Shown here: positions 1 through 8,149 of the stretch, piece after piece
How positions within the stretch are numbered: position 1 is the stretch's first letter
Layout of the letters: each line of letters begins with the position of its first letter
Assembly (NCBI RefSeq): GCF_000732615.1
Contig: NZ_JPGL01000042.1
Coordinates: 1 to 64,000 of the forward strand
Source of the DNA: Burkholderia paludis
GTDB lineage: Bacteria > Pseudomonadota > Gammaproteobacteria > Burkholderiales > Burkholderiaceae
DNA length: 64,000 bases
Reading direction: 5' to 3'
Position numbers and translations under genes: made by a program
The notes under the pieces: model-generated
What the model was told of the DNA's origin: nothing
The model's database searches: none
What the model saw: the letters and a program-made list of their open reading frames with translations, nothing else

Positions 1-54
1 CACGCGCTTGAGCGCGTCCATGATCTGGCTGTCCGTGAATCTCGATTTCTTCAT
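1..54 (-). CDS. IS3-family transposase OrfA, N-terminal fragment
   Basis: Eighteen codons are visible, reading MKKSRFTDSQIMDALKRV. This is the typical start of the small HTH protein OrfA of IS3 elements of the IS407 type, which binds the inverted repeats and is joined to OrfB by programmed frameshifting. The gene runs off the left edge, so its integrity cannot be judged. The ribosome site GAGGGAG sits 9 bases before the ATG. Confidence 0.65.
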   Translation of the reverse strand, partial: MKKSRFTDSQIMDALKRV

Positions 55-118
55 GCTGTAGAACTCCCTCAACGAGAAAATTCTACTTCTGATCACACCG
101 GTCTTTTGGGGGGATTAC
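1..118 (-). mobile_element. End of an IS3-family insertion sequence (rest lies left of window)
   Basis: The minus strand carries the first 18 codons of an IS3-type orfA, starting at 54, with a GAGGGAG ribosome site just upstream. In IS3 elements orfA starts roughly 50-60 bases from the element end, so the terminus should lie near 105-118, immediately beside the tRNA fragment that begins at about 120. I could not identify the exact inverted repeat or target duplication because only one end is in view. The IS3 assignment rests on the orfA N-terminus, and the end position is inferred. Confidence 0.6.
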
Positions 119-119
119 C

Positions 120-160
120 GGATCAGAGGGTCGTAGGTTCGAATCCTATCGCTCCGACCA
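120..160 (+). pseudogene. tRNA-Pro, 3' half only (cut at the anticodon loop)
   Basis: The sequence holds the 3' anticodon-stem strand TCAGA (123-127), variable loop GGGTC, T arm GTAGG-TTCGAAT-CCTAT (133-149), acceptor strand CGCTCCG, discriminator A and encoded CCA (158-160). This matches the 3' half of a bacterial tRNA-Pro, whose intact form would pair TCTGA with TCAGA around a loop ending GGGA. Upstream of about 120 the D arm, 5' acceptor strand and anticodon are missing and IS sequence is found instead. It is either a tRNA split by IS insertion or an attachment-site remnant left by an island, since tRNA-targeting integrases often cross over in the anticodon loop. Confidence 0.75.
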
Positions 161-171
161 AAGGAATCAAG

Positions 172-206
172 GGGTTACGGCAGAAATGCCGTAACCCTTT
201 TTCTTT
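172..206 (+). terminator. Rho-independent terminator of the tRNA-Pro locus
   Basis: Perfect 10-bp stem GGGTTACGGC (172-181) and GCCGTAACCC (188-197), with a 6-base loop and then a T-rich tract TTTTTCTTTT. It lies 11 bases after the tRNA CCA, where a native tRNA terminator is expected, which suggests the sequence right of the tRNA is the original chromosomal flank. Confidence 0.85.
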
Positions 207-768
207 TGGGGTAACGCCGCCGCCAGCTTCGCGCGCCGCCTGCGCCATCATTGTGTGGGCCACCGTCGCTCGGTCACCGGCGATCGGTGATTGCTGAATG
301 ATTGTGTCGTTCGCTTTTTTGCGATCAGTGACCCTGGCCCACAAAACTGCCCGAGTTGAAATTGGAAAACTCCGGCACGAGCGCCAATCGATATTCTTCG
401 TCGATTACATTGCCTGCCTCAACAAGCTTATGCATTCCACAAAGTCTCGCCGAAGCGTCGACTGACATTCCAATATGATCAAGCTTTGATTATGGCGCTG
501 CTGTCACCTTCCGCGTTTAGATAACCGGCTTACCCGCCACAGATCACGCTCCCGACCACGACTCAACCGCGCGCGCCTCAAATGCATCCAGAATGGCTGT
601 CGCCGCACTTCCTGCTTTGATATTCGGAATCGAACCTGCCCGACGGATAACTTCCGGGACTTCCAATTGAGACGTACAGCGCAATCATGCAGCCGATTTG
701 ATCGCGGAAAGCATCGCCATCCAGCGCGGCCCCGCACCCGCACACGCCCCATCCCGGAACACGCGATA
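207..768. other. Long intergenic stretch, no supported gene
   Basis: Between the tRNA terminator and the small secreted-protein gene I see no convincing coding sequence. Open frames here are short, lack ribosome sites and have no recognisable domain. The stretch around 300-520 is noticeably richer in A+T than the neighbouring genes and could be eroded sequence near an island edge, but nothing identifies it. Confidence 0.4.
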
Positions 769-1230
769 ATGCGCATGAACAACCCGCATCCGCGCATGAA
801 CGACAACATTCTCAAAACCGCCCTCTGCGCCTCGCTGCTCGCGCTTGCAACTTCCGGCGCCGCATCGGCCAAGACGCTCGACGATGCGCTCGACTGCCAT
901 TCCACCGGCCACAAGTTCGTCGCGCCGTTGCTCGCAGCCGGCGACATTCAGTCGGAACCGATGCATGTCGAATCGAATTCGGTCAACGCATTCCGTACCA
1001 ACCGCTCGCTGACGGCATACGGCTTCGGCGTCTATGTCGTGCTCGGCTACCAAGCGAACGACCCGATCTTCCGTCCGGGCGACGGCACGCCGATCGGCGA
1101 CTGGGCCTACGGCGTCGTGGTGCGGGGCACGAAGAGTGCGGTGGAGGAAGCCGTGCGCAAGGCCGGCAGCGACGCGACCGTCAAACAGGCATTCCCGTTC
1201 CTGACCGCGATCGTCTGCTCGTCCGACTGA
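769..1230 (+). CDS. Small secreted protein of unknown function
   Basis: I do not recognise this gene. The ATG at 769 is chosen because GGAA precedes it by 9 bases; ATGs at 775 and 796 are alternatives. The product (153 aa from 769) carries a signal peptide: a short basic start, then the hydrophobic run ALCASLLALATSG and a predicted cut after ASA. About 110 mature residues follow, containing two cysteines, one near the mature N-terminus (DC) and one near the C-terminus (VC), which could form a disulfide in the periplasm. It stands alone, converging on ppx. Export to the periplasm is a fair inference; function is unknown. Confidence 0.65.
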   Translation: MRMNNPHPRMNDNILKTALCASLLALATSGAASAKTLDDALDCHSTGHKFVAPLLAAGDIQSEPMHVESNSVNAFRTNRSLTAYGFGVYVVLGYQANDPIFRPGDGTPIGDWAYGVVVRGTKSAVEEAVRKAGSDATVKQAFPFLTAIVCSSD

Positions 1231-1303
1231 GCGGGCGTCGCGGCGGTCACGCGCGCCGCCCGAACGCGGCGCACCGACCCCATCGGCCCCCGCTATCGGC
1301 CGG

Positions 1304-2818
1304 TCACGCGCCGGTGTACACCACGCGATACGGGATACCGACCTTCTCCCACTCGGCCGCCTCCTGGCTGAGGCTGTAGTCGGTCAACGGATTCTGCTCG
1401 ACCCACGTGCCCGGCAGGCGCACTTCATACCCGCCCTTCTTCATCTGCGACACGGAAATGTCGGGCAGCCCGGCATCGGTCCGGCGCCGGCACAGCAGCG
1501 CCGCGAGCCGCAGGCAGAACAGCAGCGGCCACTCGACCTCGCGCGCCTGCGACAGCTTGCCGAGCTTGCCCGCGTGCCCGAGCACGAGCGCGGCGAGCCG
1601 CGCCTGGTCGGTGCGCGAAAAACCCGGCATGTCCGCGTTGCTCGCGATATAGGCCGAATGCTTGTGATACGCGCTGTGCGAGATCGACAGGCCGATCTCG
1701 TGCAACGCGGCCGCCCAGCCGAGGAACATCCGCCCTTCCTCGCGCGCCTCGTCGTCGGCCTCTTCGAGTTCGTCGTATAAACGCACCGCCAGCGTGCCGA
1801 TCCGCTCGGCCTGCGACCGATCGACGCCGTAGCGACGCGTGAAGCCCTCGACGGTCACCGCGCGCATGTCCTCGTGCTGCGTCCGCCCGAGCAGGTCGTA
1901 CAGCACGCCGAGGCGCAGCGCGCCGTCGGTCGTGTCGACATAGTCGACGCCGAGTTCCTCGAACACCGCAAGCATGATCGCGAGGCCGCCCGCGAGCACC
2001 GGCACGCGGTCGGGCTTCAGCGCGATCAGCTTCAGCCGGTTGACGTTCTCCGACTTGATCAGCGCGCGTTTCAGGCGCTCGAGGCCGCCGCGCGAAATGC
2101 CGTGCGTGACGCCCGGATCGTTGAAGCCGTTCGCCTCGACGAGCTCCGCAAGCGCCCGCGCGGTGCCGGACGAGCCGATCGCCTGATCCCATCCGGCCTT
2201 CTTGTACTCACTCGAAATGATCTGGATCTCGCGCTTGGCCGCGAGCTCGGCCTGCCGCATCGTGTATTCGTCGACGTTGCCGGCCGGGAAAAAGGCGCGG
2301 CTGTGGCTCACGCAGCCGATATAGAGACTCTCCATCACGATCGGCGTGTAGTGCGAGCCGATGATGAACTCGGTCGAGCCGCCGCCGATGTCGACGACGA
2401 GCCGCTTGCCGGCGCTCGCCGGCACCGAGTGCGCGGCGCCCGCGTAGATCAGCCGCGCTTCCTCGCGGCCGGCGATCACTTCGATCGGGAAGCCGAGCGC
2501 CGCCTCGGCCTCGCCGAGAAACTCGCCCGCGTTCTTCGCGACGCGCAGCGTGTTGGTCGCCACCGCGCGCACATGATCGGGATGGAAATCGCGCAGGCGC
2601 TCGCCGAACCGCTTCAGCGCCTCCCAGCCACGCTCCTGCGACGCACGGTCGAGCATCTTGTCGCTCGACAGGCCCGCGGCCAGCCGGACCGGCTCGCGCA
2701 GTGCGTCGACGGGATAGATCTGGCTGCCCGCCGGCGTCTCCTCGACGCGCCCGACGATCAGCCGGAAGCTGTTCGAGCCGAGATCCACGGCAGCCAGCAA
2801 GTGGGGGGTTGTAACCAT
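1304..2818 (-). CDS. ppx: Exopolyphosphatase (Ppx/GppA family)
   Basis: Ppx cleaves terminal phosphate from polyphosphate in the cytosol; family members can also hydrolyse pppGpp. The 504-aa product shows the ASKHA phosphatase hallmarks: a first phosphate-binding loop DLGSNSFRLIVG near the N-terminus, a second loop DIGGGSTEF at about residue 150, and a C-terminal HD-like helical domain (WAAALHEIG, HKHSAYI). The ATG at 2818 starts the protein right before the conserved loop; an in-frame extension to 2878 adds only low-complexity residues. It is transcribed away from ppk, across a 278-base gap, the usual Burkholderia arrangement. Ppx versus GppA is decided mainly by this neighbour. Confidence 0.9.
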   Translation of the reverse strand: MVTTPHLLAAVDLGSNSFRLIVGRVEETPAGSQIYPVDALREPVRLAAGLSSDKMLDRASQERGWEALKRFGERLRDFHPDHVRAVATNTLRVAKNAGEFLGEAEAALGFPIEVIAGREEARLIYAGAAHSVPASAGKRLVVDIGGGSTEFIIGSHYTPIVMESLYIGCVSHSRAFFPAGNVDEYTMRQAELAAKREIQIISSEYKKAGWDQAIGSSGTARALAELVEANGFNDPGVTHGISRGGLERLKRALIKSENVNRLKLIALKPDRVPVLAGGLAIMLAVFEELGVDYVDTTDGALRLGVLYDLLGRTQHEDMRAVTVEGFTRRYGVDRSQAERIGTLAVRLYDELEEADDEAREEGRMFLGWAAALHEIGLSISHSAYHKHSAYIASNADMPGFSRTDQARLAALVLGHAGKLGKLSQAREVEWPLLFCLRLAALLCRRRTDAGLPDISVSQMKKGGYEVRLPGTWVEQNPLTDYSLSQEAAEWEKVGIPYRVVYTGA

Positions 2819-3002
2819 CAGAAGGGGGCTCCGTGAGCGTTCGCCCGCGGCAGCCGGCCGGCCGCCGCGGGCGATCAATCAAAGGCGACATTTTAAGCGT
2901 GGAACGCTTGCCGTTGCCACGCTTCACGGGCATGCACGCCGCTCGTTTGCATATCGTCGAAACATTTATGAGACAAAACGGTTACGGCGTAGAATTTCCC
3001 GA

Positions 3003-3042
3003 TATAAATACACCATTGTCATCAGCACGTCACCGTACCGTG
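3003..3042 (+). promoter_or_regulatory. Candidate Pho box and promoter region for ppk
   Basis: Positions 3016-3033 read TTGTCAT-CAGC-ACGTCAC, close to the Pho box (two CTGTCAT-like halves separated by 4 bases): the first half matches 6 of 7 and the second 5 of 7. It lies 64 bases before the ppk ATG, and a weak -10-like TACCGT follows at 3037. A TATAAA at 3003 may mark a second promoter. Binding by PhoB, encoded at 6694-7395, is inferred. Confidence 0.5.
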
Positions 3043-3096
3043 AGAGTTTCCGAGCGTCCTTTCGAATCATCGCCCGAATCACCCCCTACTCTGCCG

Positions 3097-5160
3097 ATGT
3101 CCGTCCGTTATCCGCTTCTCAATCGTGAACTCGGCATCCTCGGTTTCAACGAGCGCGTGCTGGCCCAAGCGGCCGATCCTCAAGTCCCTTTGCTCGAACG
3201 CCTGCGCTTCATCTGCATCACGAGCAGCAACCTCGACGAATTCTTCGAAGTGCGGATGGCCGGCCTGCAGGAGCAGATCCGCGACAATCCCGGCGCGCTG
3301 ACACCCGACGGCATGTCGTTACAGCACGCTTACGATCTCGTCGTCGAACGCGCGCAGCGGCTCGTCCATCGACAGTACACGATGCTGCACGAAACCGTGC
3401 TGCCCGCGCTCGAGCAGGAAGGCATCTACTTCCATGCAAGCGATACGTGGAACGACGAGCAGCTCGAATGGGCGCGGCGCTACTTCCTCGACGAGCTGCT
3501 GCCCGTGCTGACGCCAATCGGCCTCGATCCGGCCCATCCGTTCCCGCGCGTGCTGAACAAGAGCCTGAACTTCGTCGTCGAGCTCGAAGGCCGCGACGCC
3601 TTCGGCCGCCAGGCCGTGATGGGCATCGTGCAGGCGCCGCGCGCGCTGCCGCGCGTCGTGCGCATGCCGCACGCGCTGTCGGGCTTCGAGCACGGCTTCG
3701 TGCTGCTGAGCTCGTTCATGCAGCGCTTCGTCGGCGAACTCTTCCCGCAACTCGTCGTGAAAAGCTGCAACCAGTTCCGCATCACGCGCAACAGTGAACT
3801 GTTCGTCGACGAGGACGAAATCACGAACCTGCGCGTCGCGCTGCAGGGCGAACTGCCCGCGCGCCACCTCGGCAACGCGGTGCGCCTCGAGGTGTCGGCC
3901 GATACGCCGCCGCACATCGTGCGGCGCCTGCTCGAGGAAAGCGAGCTCGGCGAGAAGGATTGCTATCGCGTCGCCGGATCCGTGAATCTCGTGCGCCTGA
4001 TGCAGATTCCCGATCTCGTCGACCGCCCCGAGCTGAAGTTCACGCCGTTCACCGCATCGACGCCGGCCGCGATCACGAGCGCGCCGACGATGTTCGACGC
4101 GATCGATCACGGCGACATCCTGCTGCACCACCCGTACGAGAGCTTCCAGCCGGTGCTCGAGCTGTTGCAGCAGGCCGCGAAGGATCCGAGCGTCGTCGCG
4201 ATCAAGCAGACGATCTACCGTACCGGCACCGATTCGCCGCTGATGGACGCGCTGATGGAAGCCGCGCGCAACGGCAAGGAAGTGACCGTCGTCGTCGAGC
4301 TGCTCGCGCGCTTCGACGAGGAAACCAACATCAACTGGGCGTCGCAGCTCGAAGCCGTCGGCGCGCACGTCGTGTACGGCGTGGTCGGCCACAAGTGCCA
4401 CGCGAAGATGATGCTGATCGTGCGGCGCGTCGTGCAGGCCGGCAAGACGTCGCTGCGCCGCTACGTGCACCTCGGCACCGGCAACTACCACCCGCGCACG
4501 GCGCGCCTCTACACCGACTTCGGGCTGATGACGGCCGACCAGAAGATCTGCGAGGACGTCCATCACGTGTTCCAGCAGCTGACCGGAATCGGCGGCGAAC
4601 TCACGCTGCACGAGCTGTGGCAGTCGCCGTTCACGCTGCATCCGCGCATCATCGAATCGATCCGCAAGGAAATCGACAATGCGCGAGCCGGCAAGCGTGC
4701 GCGCGTCGTCGCGAAGATGAACGCGCTGCTGGAGCCGTCGGTGATCGCCGCGCTGTACGAGGCGTCGCAGGCCGGCGTCAAGGTCGACCTGATCGTGCGC
4801 GGGGTCTGCGCGCTGAAACCCGGCGTGCCGGGGCTGTCGGAGAACATCACGGTGCGCTCGATCGTCGGGCGGTTCCTCGAGCACCACCGGATCTACTATT
4901 TCCACGCGGGCGGCACGGAAGACGTCTATCTGTCGAGCGCCGACTGGATGGACCGCAACCTGTTCCGCCGCGTCGAAGTCGCGTTCCCGATCCGCGATCG
5001 CAAGCTCAAGCGGCGCGTGATCGCCGAAGGCCTGTCGGTCTGCCTCGGCGACAACCAGTCGGCCTGGCAGATGCAAAGCGACGGCCACTACCGCCGCCGC
5101 CGCGCCGGCAAGACGATCCGCAACGCGCAACTCGGGTTGCTCGCGAAGTTCTGCTCGTGA
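3097..5160 (+). CDS. ppk: Polyphosphate kinase 1
   Basis: PPK1 reversibly polymerises the gamma phosphate of ATP into polyphosphate, using a phosphohistidine intermediate at the inner membrane. The ATG at 3097 gives 687 aa, the usual length, beginning with the typical N domain (RELGILGFNERVLAQA, SSNLDEFFEVRMAG). The autophosphorylated histidine is H435 in GHKCHAK, the same number as in E. coli, and the second conserved histidine follows in HLGTGNYH. The upstream in-frame extension to 2833 lacks PPK similarity. A Pho-box-like site precedes the gene and a strong bidirectional terminator follows it. It opposes ppx and converges on phoR, so polyphosphate storage is linked physically to phosphate sensing. 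Confidence 0.96.
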   Translation: MSVRYPLLNRELGILGFNERVLAQAADPQVPLLERLRFICITSSNLDEFFEVRMAGLQEQIRDNPGALTPDGMSLQHAYDLVVERAQRLVHRQYTMLHETVLPALEQEGIYFHASDTWNDEQLEWARRYFLDELLPVLTPIGLDPAHPFPRVLNKSLNFVVELEGRDAFGRQAVMGIVQAPRALPRVVRMPHALSGFEHGFVLLSSFMQRFVGELFPQLVVKSCNQFRITRNSELFVDEDEITNLRVALQGELPARHLGNAVRLEVSADTPPHIVRRLLEESELGEKDCYRVAGSVNLVRLMQIPDLVDRPELKFTPFTASTPAAITSAPTMFDAIDHGDILLHHPYESFQPVLELLQQAAKDPSVVAIKQTIYRTGTDSPLMDALMEAARNGKEVTVVVELLARFDEETNINWASQLEAVGAHVVYGVVGHKCHAKMMLIVRRVVQAGKTSLRRYVHLGTGNYHPRTARLYTDFGLMTADQKICEDVHHVFQQLTGIGGELTLHELWQSPFTLHPRIIESIRKEIDNARAGKRARVVAKMNALLEPSVIAALYEASQAGVKVDLIVRGVCALKPGVPGLSENITVRSIVGRFLEHHRIYYFHAGGTEDVYLSSADWMDRNLFRRVEVAFPIRDRKLKRRVIAEGLSVCLGDNQSAWQMQSDGHYRRRRAGKTIRNAQLGLLAKFCS

Positions 5161-5201
5161 TCCGGCAGCGCGGCGCGAGTCGCGCGCCGCACCGCCAATG
5201 C

Positions 5202-5232
5202 AAAAAGCACAGCCCGCGGGCTGTGCTTTTTT
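5202..5232. terminator. Bidirectional terminator between ppk and phoR
   Basis: Near-perfect palindrome: AAAAAGCACAGCCC (5202-5215) pairs with GGGCTGTGCTTTTT (5218-5231), followed by T on the plus strand and preceded by A on it, so it can end transcripts from both sides. It sits between the converging ppk and phoR genes. Confidence 0.9.
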
Positions 5233-5316
5233 CATTTCCGACCGTTCAGACCTTTCGGACCGTTCAAACCGGCATGCCGCCGCTCGCCGGGCGAGCGACG
5301 GGTCGCCATGACGCGA

Positions 5317-6636
5317 TCATGCCTCGTACGCGGCCGGCCGGATCGCGATGATGCGCGAGCCCGGGAACCGGGCGGTAAACGTGCTGCCGCGCCCTTCCTC
5401 GCTCTGCACGTACAGGTGCGCATCGTGCCGCTGCAGCACGTGCTTGACGATCGCGAGCCCGAGCCCCGTGCCGCCCGTATCGCGCGAGCGGCTGCGGTCG
5501 ACGCGGTAGAAGCGCTCGGTCAATCGCGGCAGGTCCGCGGCCGGAATGCCGAAGCCGCTGTCCGTGACCGAAAACACCCCGTGGGCGCCCTCGCGCCGCC
5601 ACGACACGGCGATCTTGCCGCCGTCCGGCGTATAGCGGATCGCATTCGTGACGAGATTCGCGAACGCGCTGAACAGCTCCGTCTGCGCACCGGTCACGCC
5701 GAGCGTGTCGTCGATCGTGAACGAGATGTCGTGATGCCCGTTCGACAGCGTCTGCGCGTCCTCCTTCAGATGGTCGAACACGGCGCGCATGTCGATCGCG
5801 CGATCGGCCGGCGGCTTGCTCTCGCCCTCCAGCTTCGCGAGCACGAGCAGGTCGGTGACGATGTGCCGCATCCGCGACGCCTGCTGGTCCATCATGTCGA
5901 GATAGCGCGCGCGATCCTCCTCGTTCAGCGGCAGCTCGCGCATCGTCTCGAGGAAGCCCGACAGCACGGTAAGCGGCGTCTTCAGCTCGTGCGACACGTT
6001 CGCGACGAAGTCGCGCCGCATCGCATCGGTGCGCTCGAGCTCCGTGATGTCCTGCGTGAGCAGCAGCTTGCGGTTCTCGCCGTACGGAAACACCTGCACG
6101 GCCAGCACGTTCTGCCGCGAATCGCCCATCCCGCGCATCACGAGCGTCTCGTCGTAATGCTGCGCGTTCAGGTAGCGGACGAAATCGGGATGACGCACCA
6201 GGTTCGTGATGTGCTGGCGCAGGTCGCGCTTCGCATCGAGGCCGAAGTGGACTTCGGCGATCGCGTTGCACCACTCGATCTGATCGTGGTCGTCGAGCAT
6301 CGCGACGCCGTTCGGCGACGCCTGGATCGCCTGGATGAAGCGCGAATGCTGCTGCTCGACCTGCCGCACCTGCGCATGCCACTGCTTCGCGAGCTTGTGC
6401 AGCCGATAGTAGATCTCGCCCCAGATGCCCGGCGCGCTCGGCACTTCGCCGTAGACCGGCGCGTCGAGCAGCCGCCACAGACGCTGCGTATGAAAGGTGC
6501 TGAAAAAGCCCTGCACGATCAGCATCACGACCACGAACACGAGGCCCGCGGTCGGGCCGGCGAACACGCCGACCAATACGCCGATCAGCACGAGCAGCAC
6601 GAGCGACACGAGAAAGCGCGCCCAGATGATGTTCAT
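5317..6636 (-). CDS. phoR: Phosphate-regulon sensor histidine kinase PhoR
   Basis: PhoR senses phosphate status, through the Pst transporter and PhoU, and phosphorylates PhoB. The 439-aa protein has two membrane helices at residues 8-27 and 31-47 with almost no periplasmic loop, as in other PhoR proteins. A PAS region spans roughly 100-200, the HisKA motif SHELKTPLTVLSG carries phospho-accepting H216, and the ATPase domain shows the N box (NLVTNAIRYTP), G1 (DSGFGIP) and G2 (GGTGLGLAIV). It is the last gene of pstSCAB-phoUBR, 57 bases after phoB. The ATG at 6636 has only a weak ribosome site. Confidence 0.95.
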   Translation of the reverse strand: MNIIWARFLVSLVLLVLIGVLVGVFAGPTAGLVFVVVMLIVQGFFSTFHTQRLWRLLDAPVYGEVPSAPGIWGEIYYRLHKLAKQWHAQVRQVEQQHSRFIQAIQASPNGVAMLDDHDQIEWCNAIAEVHFGLDAKRDLRQHITNLVRHPDFVRYLNAQHYDETLVMRGMGDSRQNVLAVQVFPYGENRKLLLTQDITELERTDAMRRDFVANVSHELKTPLTVLSGFLETMRELPLNEEDRARYLDMMDQQASRMRHIVTDLLVLAKLEGESKPPADRAIDMRAVFDHLKEDAQTLSNGHHDISFTIDDTLGVTGAQTELFSAFANLVTNAIRYTPDGGKIAVSWRREGAHGVFSVTDSGFGIPAADLPRLTERFYRVDRSRSRDTGGTGLGLAIVKHVLQRHDAHLYVQSEEGRGSTFTARFPGSRIIAIRPAAYEA

Positions 6637-6693
6637 GATTCAGCGTCCGAAAGAATGAACGGCATGCCGTGGCACACGGCATGCACGAATACG

Positions 6694-7395
6694 TTACGCG
6701 TGCTTGGCGAGCCGGTAGCCGCTGCCGCGCACGGTCTCGATCATCGCATCGCAGCCGGCCGGTTTCAAGGCTGCGCGCAGTCGCTTGATATGCACGTCGA
6801 CGGTACGCTCCTCGACGAACACATGGTCGCCCCACACCTGGTCGAGCAGTTGCGTGCGGCTGTGCACGCGCTCCGGATGCGTCATGAAGAAATGCAGCAG
6901 GCGGAACTCGGTCGGGCCGAGATCGAGCTTGATCTCGCTGCCGTCGCCATGCGCGGCGACACGATGCGTGGCCGGATCGAGACGCAGCCCGTTGATCGAC
7001 ACGACGTCCTCGGTCAGCTGCGGCGCGCGGCGGCGCAGCACGGCCTTGATCCGCGCCATCAGCTCCTTCGGCGAAAACGGCTTCGTCACGTAGTCGTCCG
7101 CGCCGATTTCGAGGCCGAGCACCTTGTCCTGCTCGTCGCCGCGAGCGGTCAGCATGATGATCGGAATGTGCTTGGTCCGTTCGTTGTTGCGCAGGTCGCG
7201 CGCGAACGCGATGCCGGACTTGCCCGGCAGCATCCAGTCGAGCAGCACAAGATCGGGCAGCACGTCGCTGATCAGGTTCTGCGCCTGTTCCGCGTTGTAC
7301 GCCCGGATCGGGCAGTGACCGGCGTGCTGGAGATTCACCGAGATCAGTTCGGAAATCGCGGGCTCATCTTCAACGACGAGAATGTTGCTGGGCAT
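6694..7395 (-). CDS. phoB: Phosphate-regulon response regulator PhoB
   Basis: PhoB is the OmpR-type regulator that binds Pho boxes when phosphorylated by PhoR. The 233-aa protein has the receiver acidic pair (VVEDE), phospho-acceptor D53 in LLDWMLPG, the conserved K in TKPFSPKEL, and a winged-helix DNA-binding domain (RTVDVHIKRLRAAL, ETVRGSGYRL). I start it at ATG 7395, where AGAGG lies 5 bases upstream; a GTG at 7401 would overlap that ribosome site. It lies 31 bases downstream of phoU. Targets visible here are the pst promoter boxes and probably ppk. Confidence 0.96.
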   Translation of the reverse strand: MPSNILVVEDEPAISELISVNLQHAGHCPIRAYNAEQAQNLISDVLPDLVLLDWMLPGKSGIAFARDLRNNERTKHIPIIMLTARGDEQDKVLGLEIGADDYVTKPFSPKELMARIKAVLRRRAPQLTEDVVSINGLRLDPATHRVAAHGDGSEIKLDLGPTEFRLLHFFMTHPERVHSRTQLLDQVWGDHVFVEERTVDVHIKRLRAALKPAGCDAMIETVRGSGYRLAKHA

Positions 7396-7426
7396 CGGCA
7401 CCTCTTTTTTTCCTGTACGGAGTCGA

Positions 7427-8131
7427 TTAACTGTTGGCTTCGCGATCGAGCGTGTCGCGCGGCTGGTGCCGTACGTCGGTGCCCTTCACGATGTAGATGA
7501 TGAATTCGGCGATGTTCTTCGCGTGGTCGCCGATCCGCTCGATGGCCTTCGCGATGAACAGGTATTCGAGGCCGACCGAGATCGTGCGCGGATCTTCCTG
7601 CATGTACGACACGAGCTTGCGCACGAACGCGCGGAATTCCAGGTCGATCTCCTTGTCGTCCTTGACGATCTGCGCGGCGGCCACCGTATCGAGACGCGCG
7701 AACGCGTCGAGCGCGCGGCGCAGGATCGTCACGGCCATCTCGCCCGACACCTTGATCTCGGCGATGTTGACCGTACGAGCAGCCGGCTCGTCGACCAGAC
7801 GGCGCACGCGCTTCGCGATCTTCTCGGCCTCGTCGCCTGCGCGCTCGAGGTTCGTAATCGTTTTCGAAATCGACATCAAAAGGCGCAGGTCACGCGCGGC
7901 AGGCTGCCTCCGCGCGATGATGTTGCCGCACTCCTGGTCGATGTCGACTTCCATCGCGTTCAGCGTTTCCTCTGCGGCGATCACCTTCTCGGCCGCATCG
8001 CGATCGAATTCGTTCAGCGCGTGCATCGCGCCGACGATCTGCGACTCGACGAGCCCGCCCATTTCCAGCACTTTCGACGACACGGCATTCAGGTCCGCGT
8101 CGAACTGGCTCGACAGATGTTTATCCGACAT
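7427..8131 (-). CDS. phoU: Phosphate signalling protein PhoU
   Basis: PhoU links the Pst transporter to PhoR and keeps the regulon off when phosphate is ample. The 234-aa product is all-helical with two PhoU repeats, each carrying the conserved metal-binding pattern (EEKVI-type ExxxD: DRDAAEKVIAAEETLNAMEVDID; and second half ERIGDHAKNIAEFI). The length is normal. Ribosome site GGAG precedes the ATG. It lies directly between pstB (18-base gap) and phoB, the standard order. Confidence 0.95.
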   Translation of the reverse strand: MSDKHLSSQFDADLNAVSSKVLEMGGLVESQIVGAMHALNEFDRDAAEKVIAAEETLNAMEVDIDQECGNIIARRQPAARDLRLLMSISKTITNLERAGDEAEKIAKRVRRLVDEPAARTVNIAEIKVSGEMAVTILRRALDAFARLDTVAAAQIVKDDKEIDLEFRAFVRKLVSYMQEDPRTISVGLEYLFIAKAIERIGDHAKNIAEFIIYIVKGTDVRHQPRDTLDREANS

Positions 8132-8149
8132 GGCTGTTGTTCTCCGTCA

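Noticed and set aside
123..344. 73-codon minus-strand frame ending GAIGFEPTTL
   Set aside because: Its 3' end is the reverse complement of the tRNA T arm, a well-known source of false proteins, and the rest covers a terminator.
1874..2836. 320-codon plus-strand frame opposite ppx
   Set aside because: A shadow of the high-GC ppx gene: arginine/alanine-rich, no domain and no ribosome site.
3319..5235. 638-codon minus-strand frame opposite ppk
   Set aside because: Antisense of a gene with unmistakable PPK motifs; its composition (R, D, H, A) is typical of GC-rich shadow frames.
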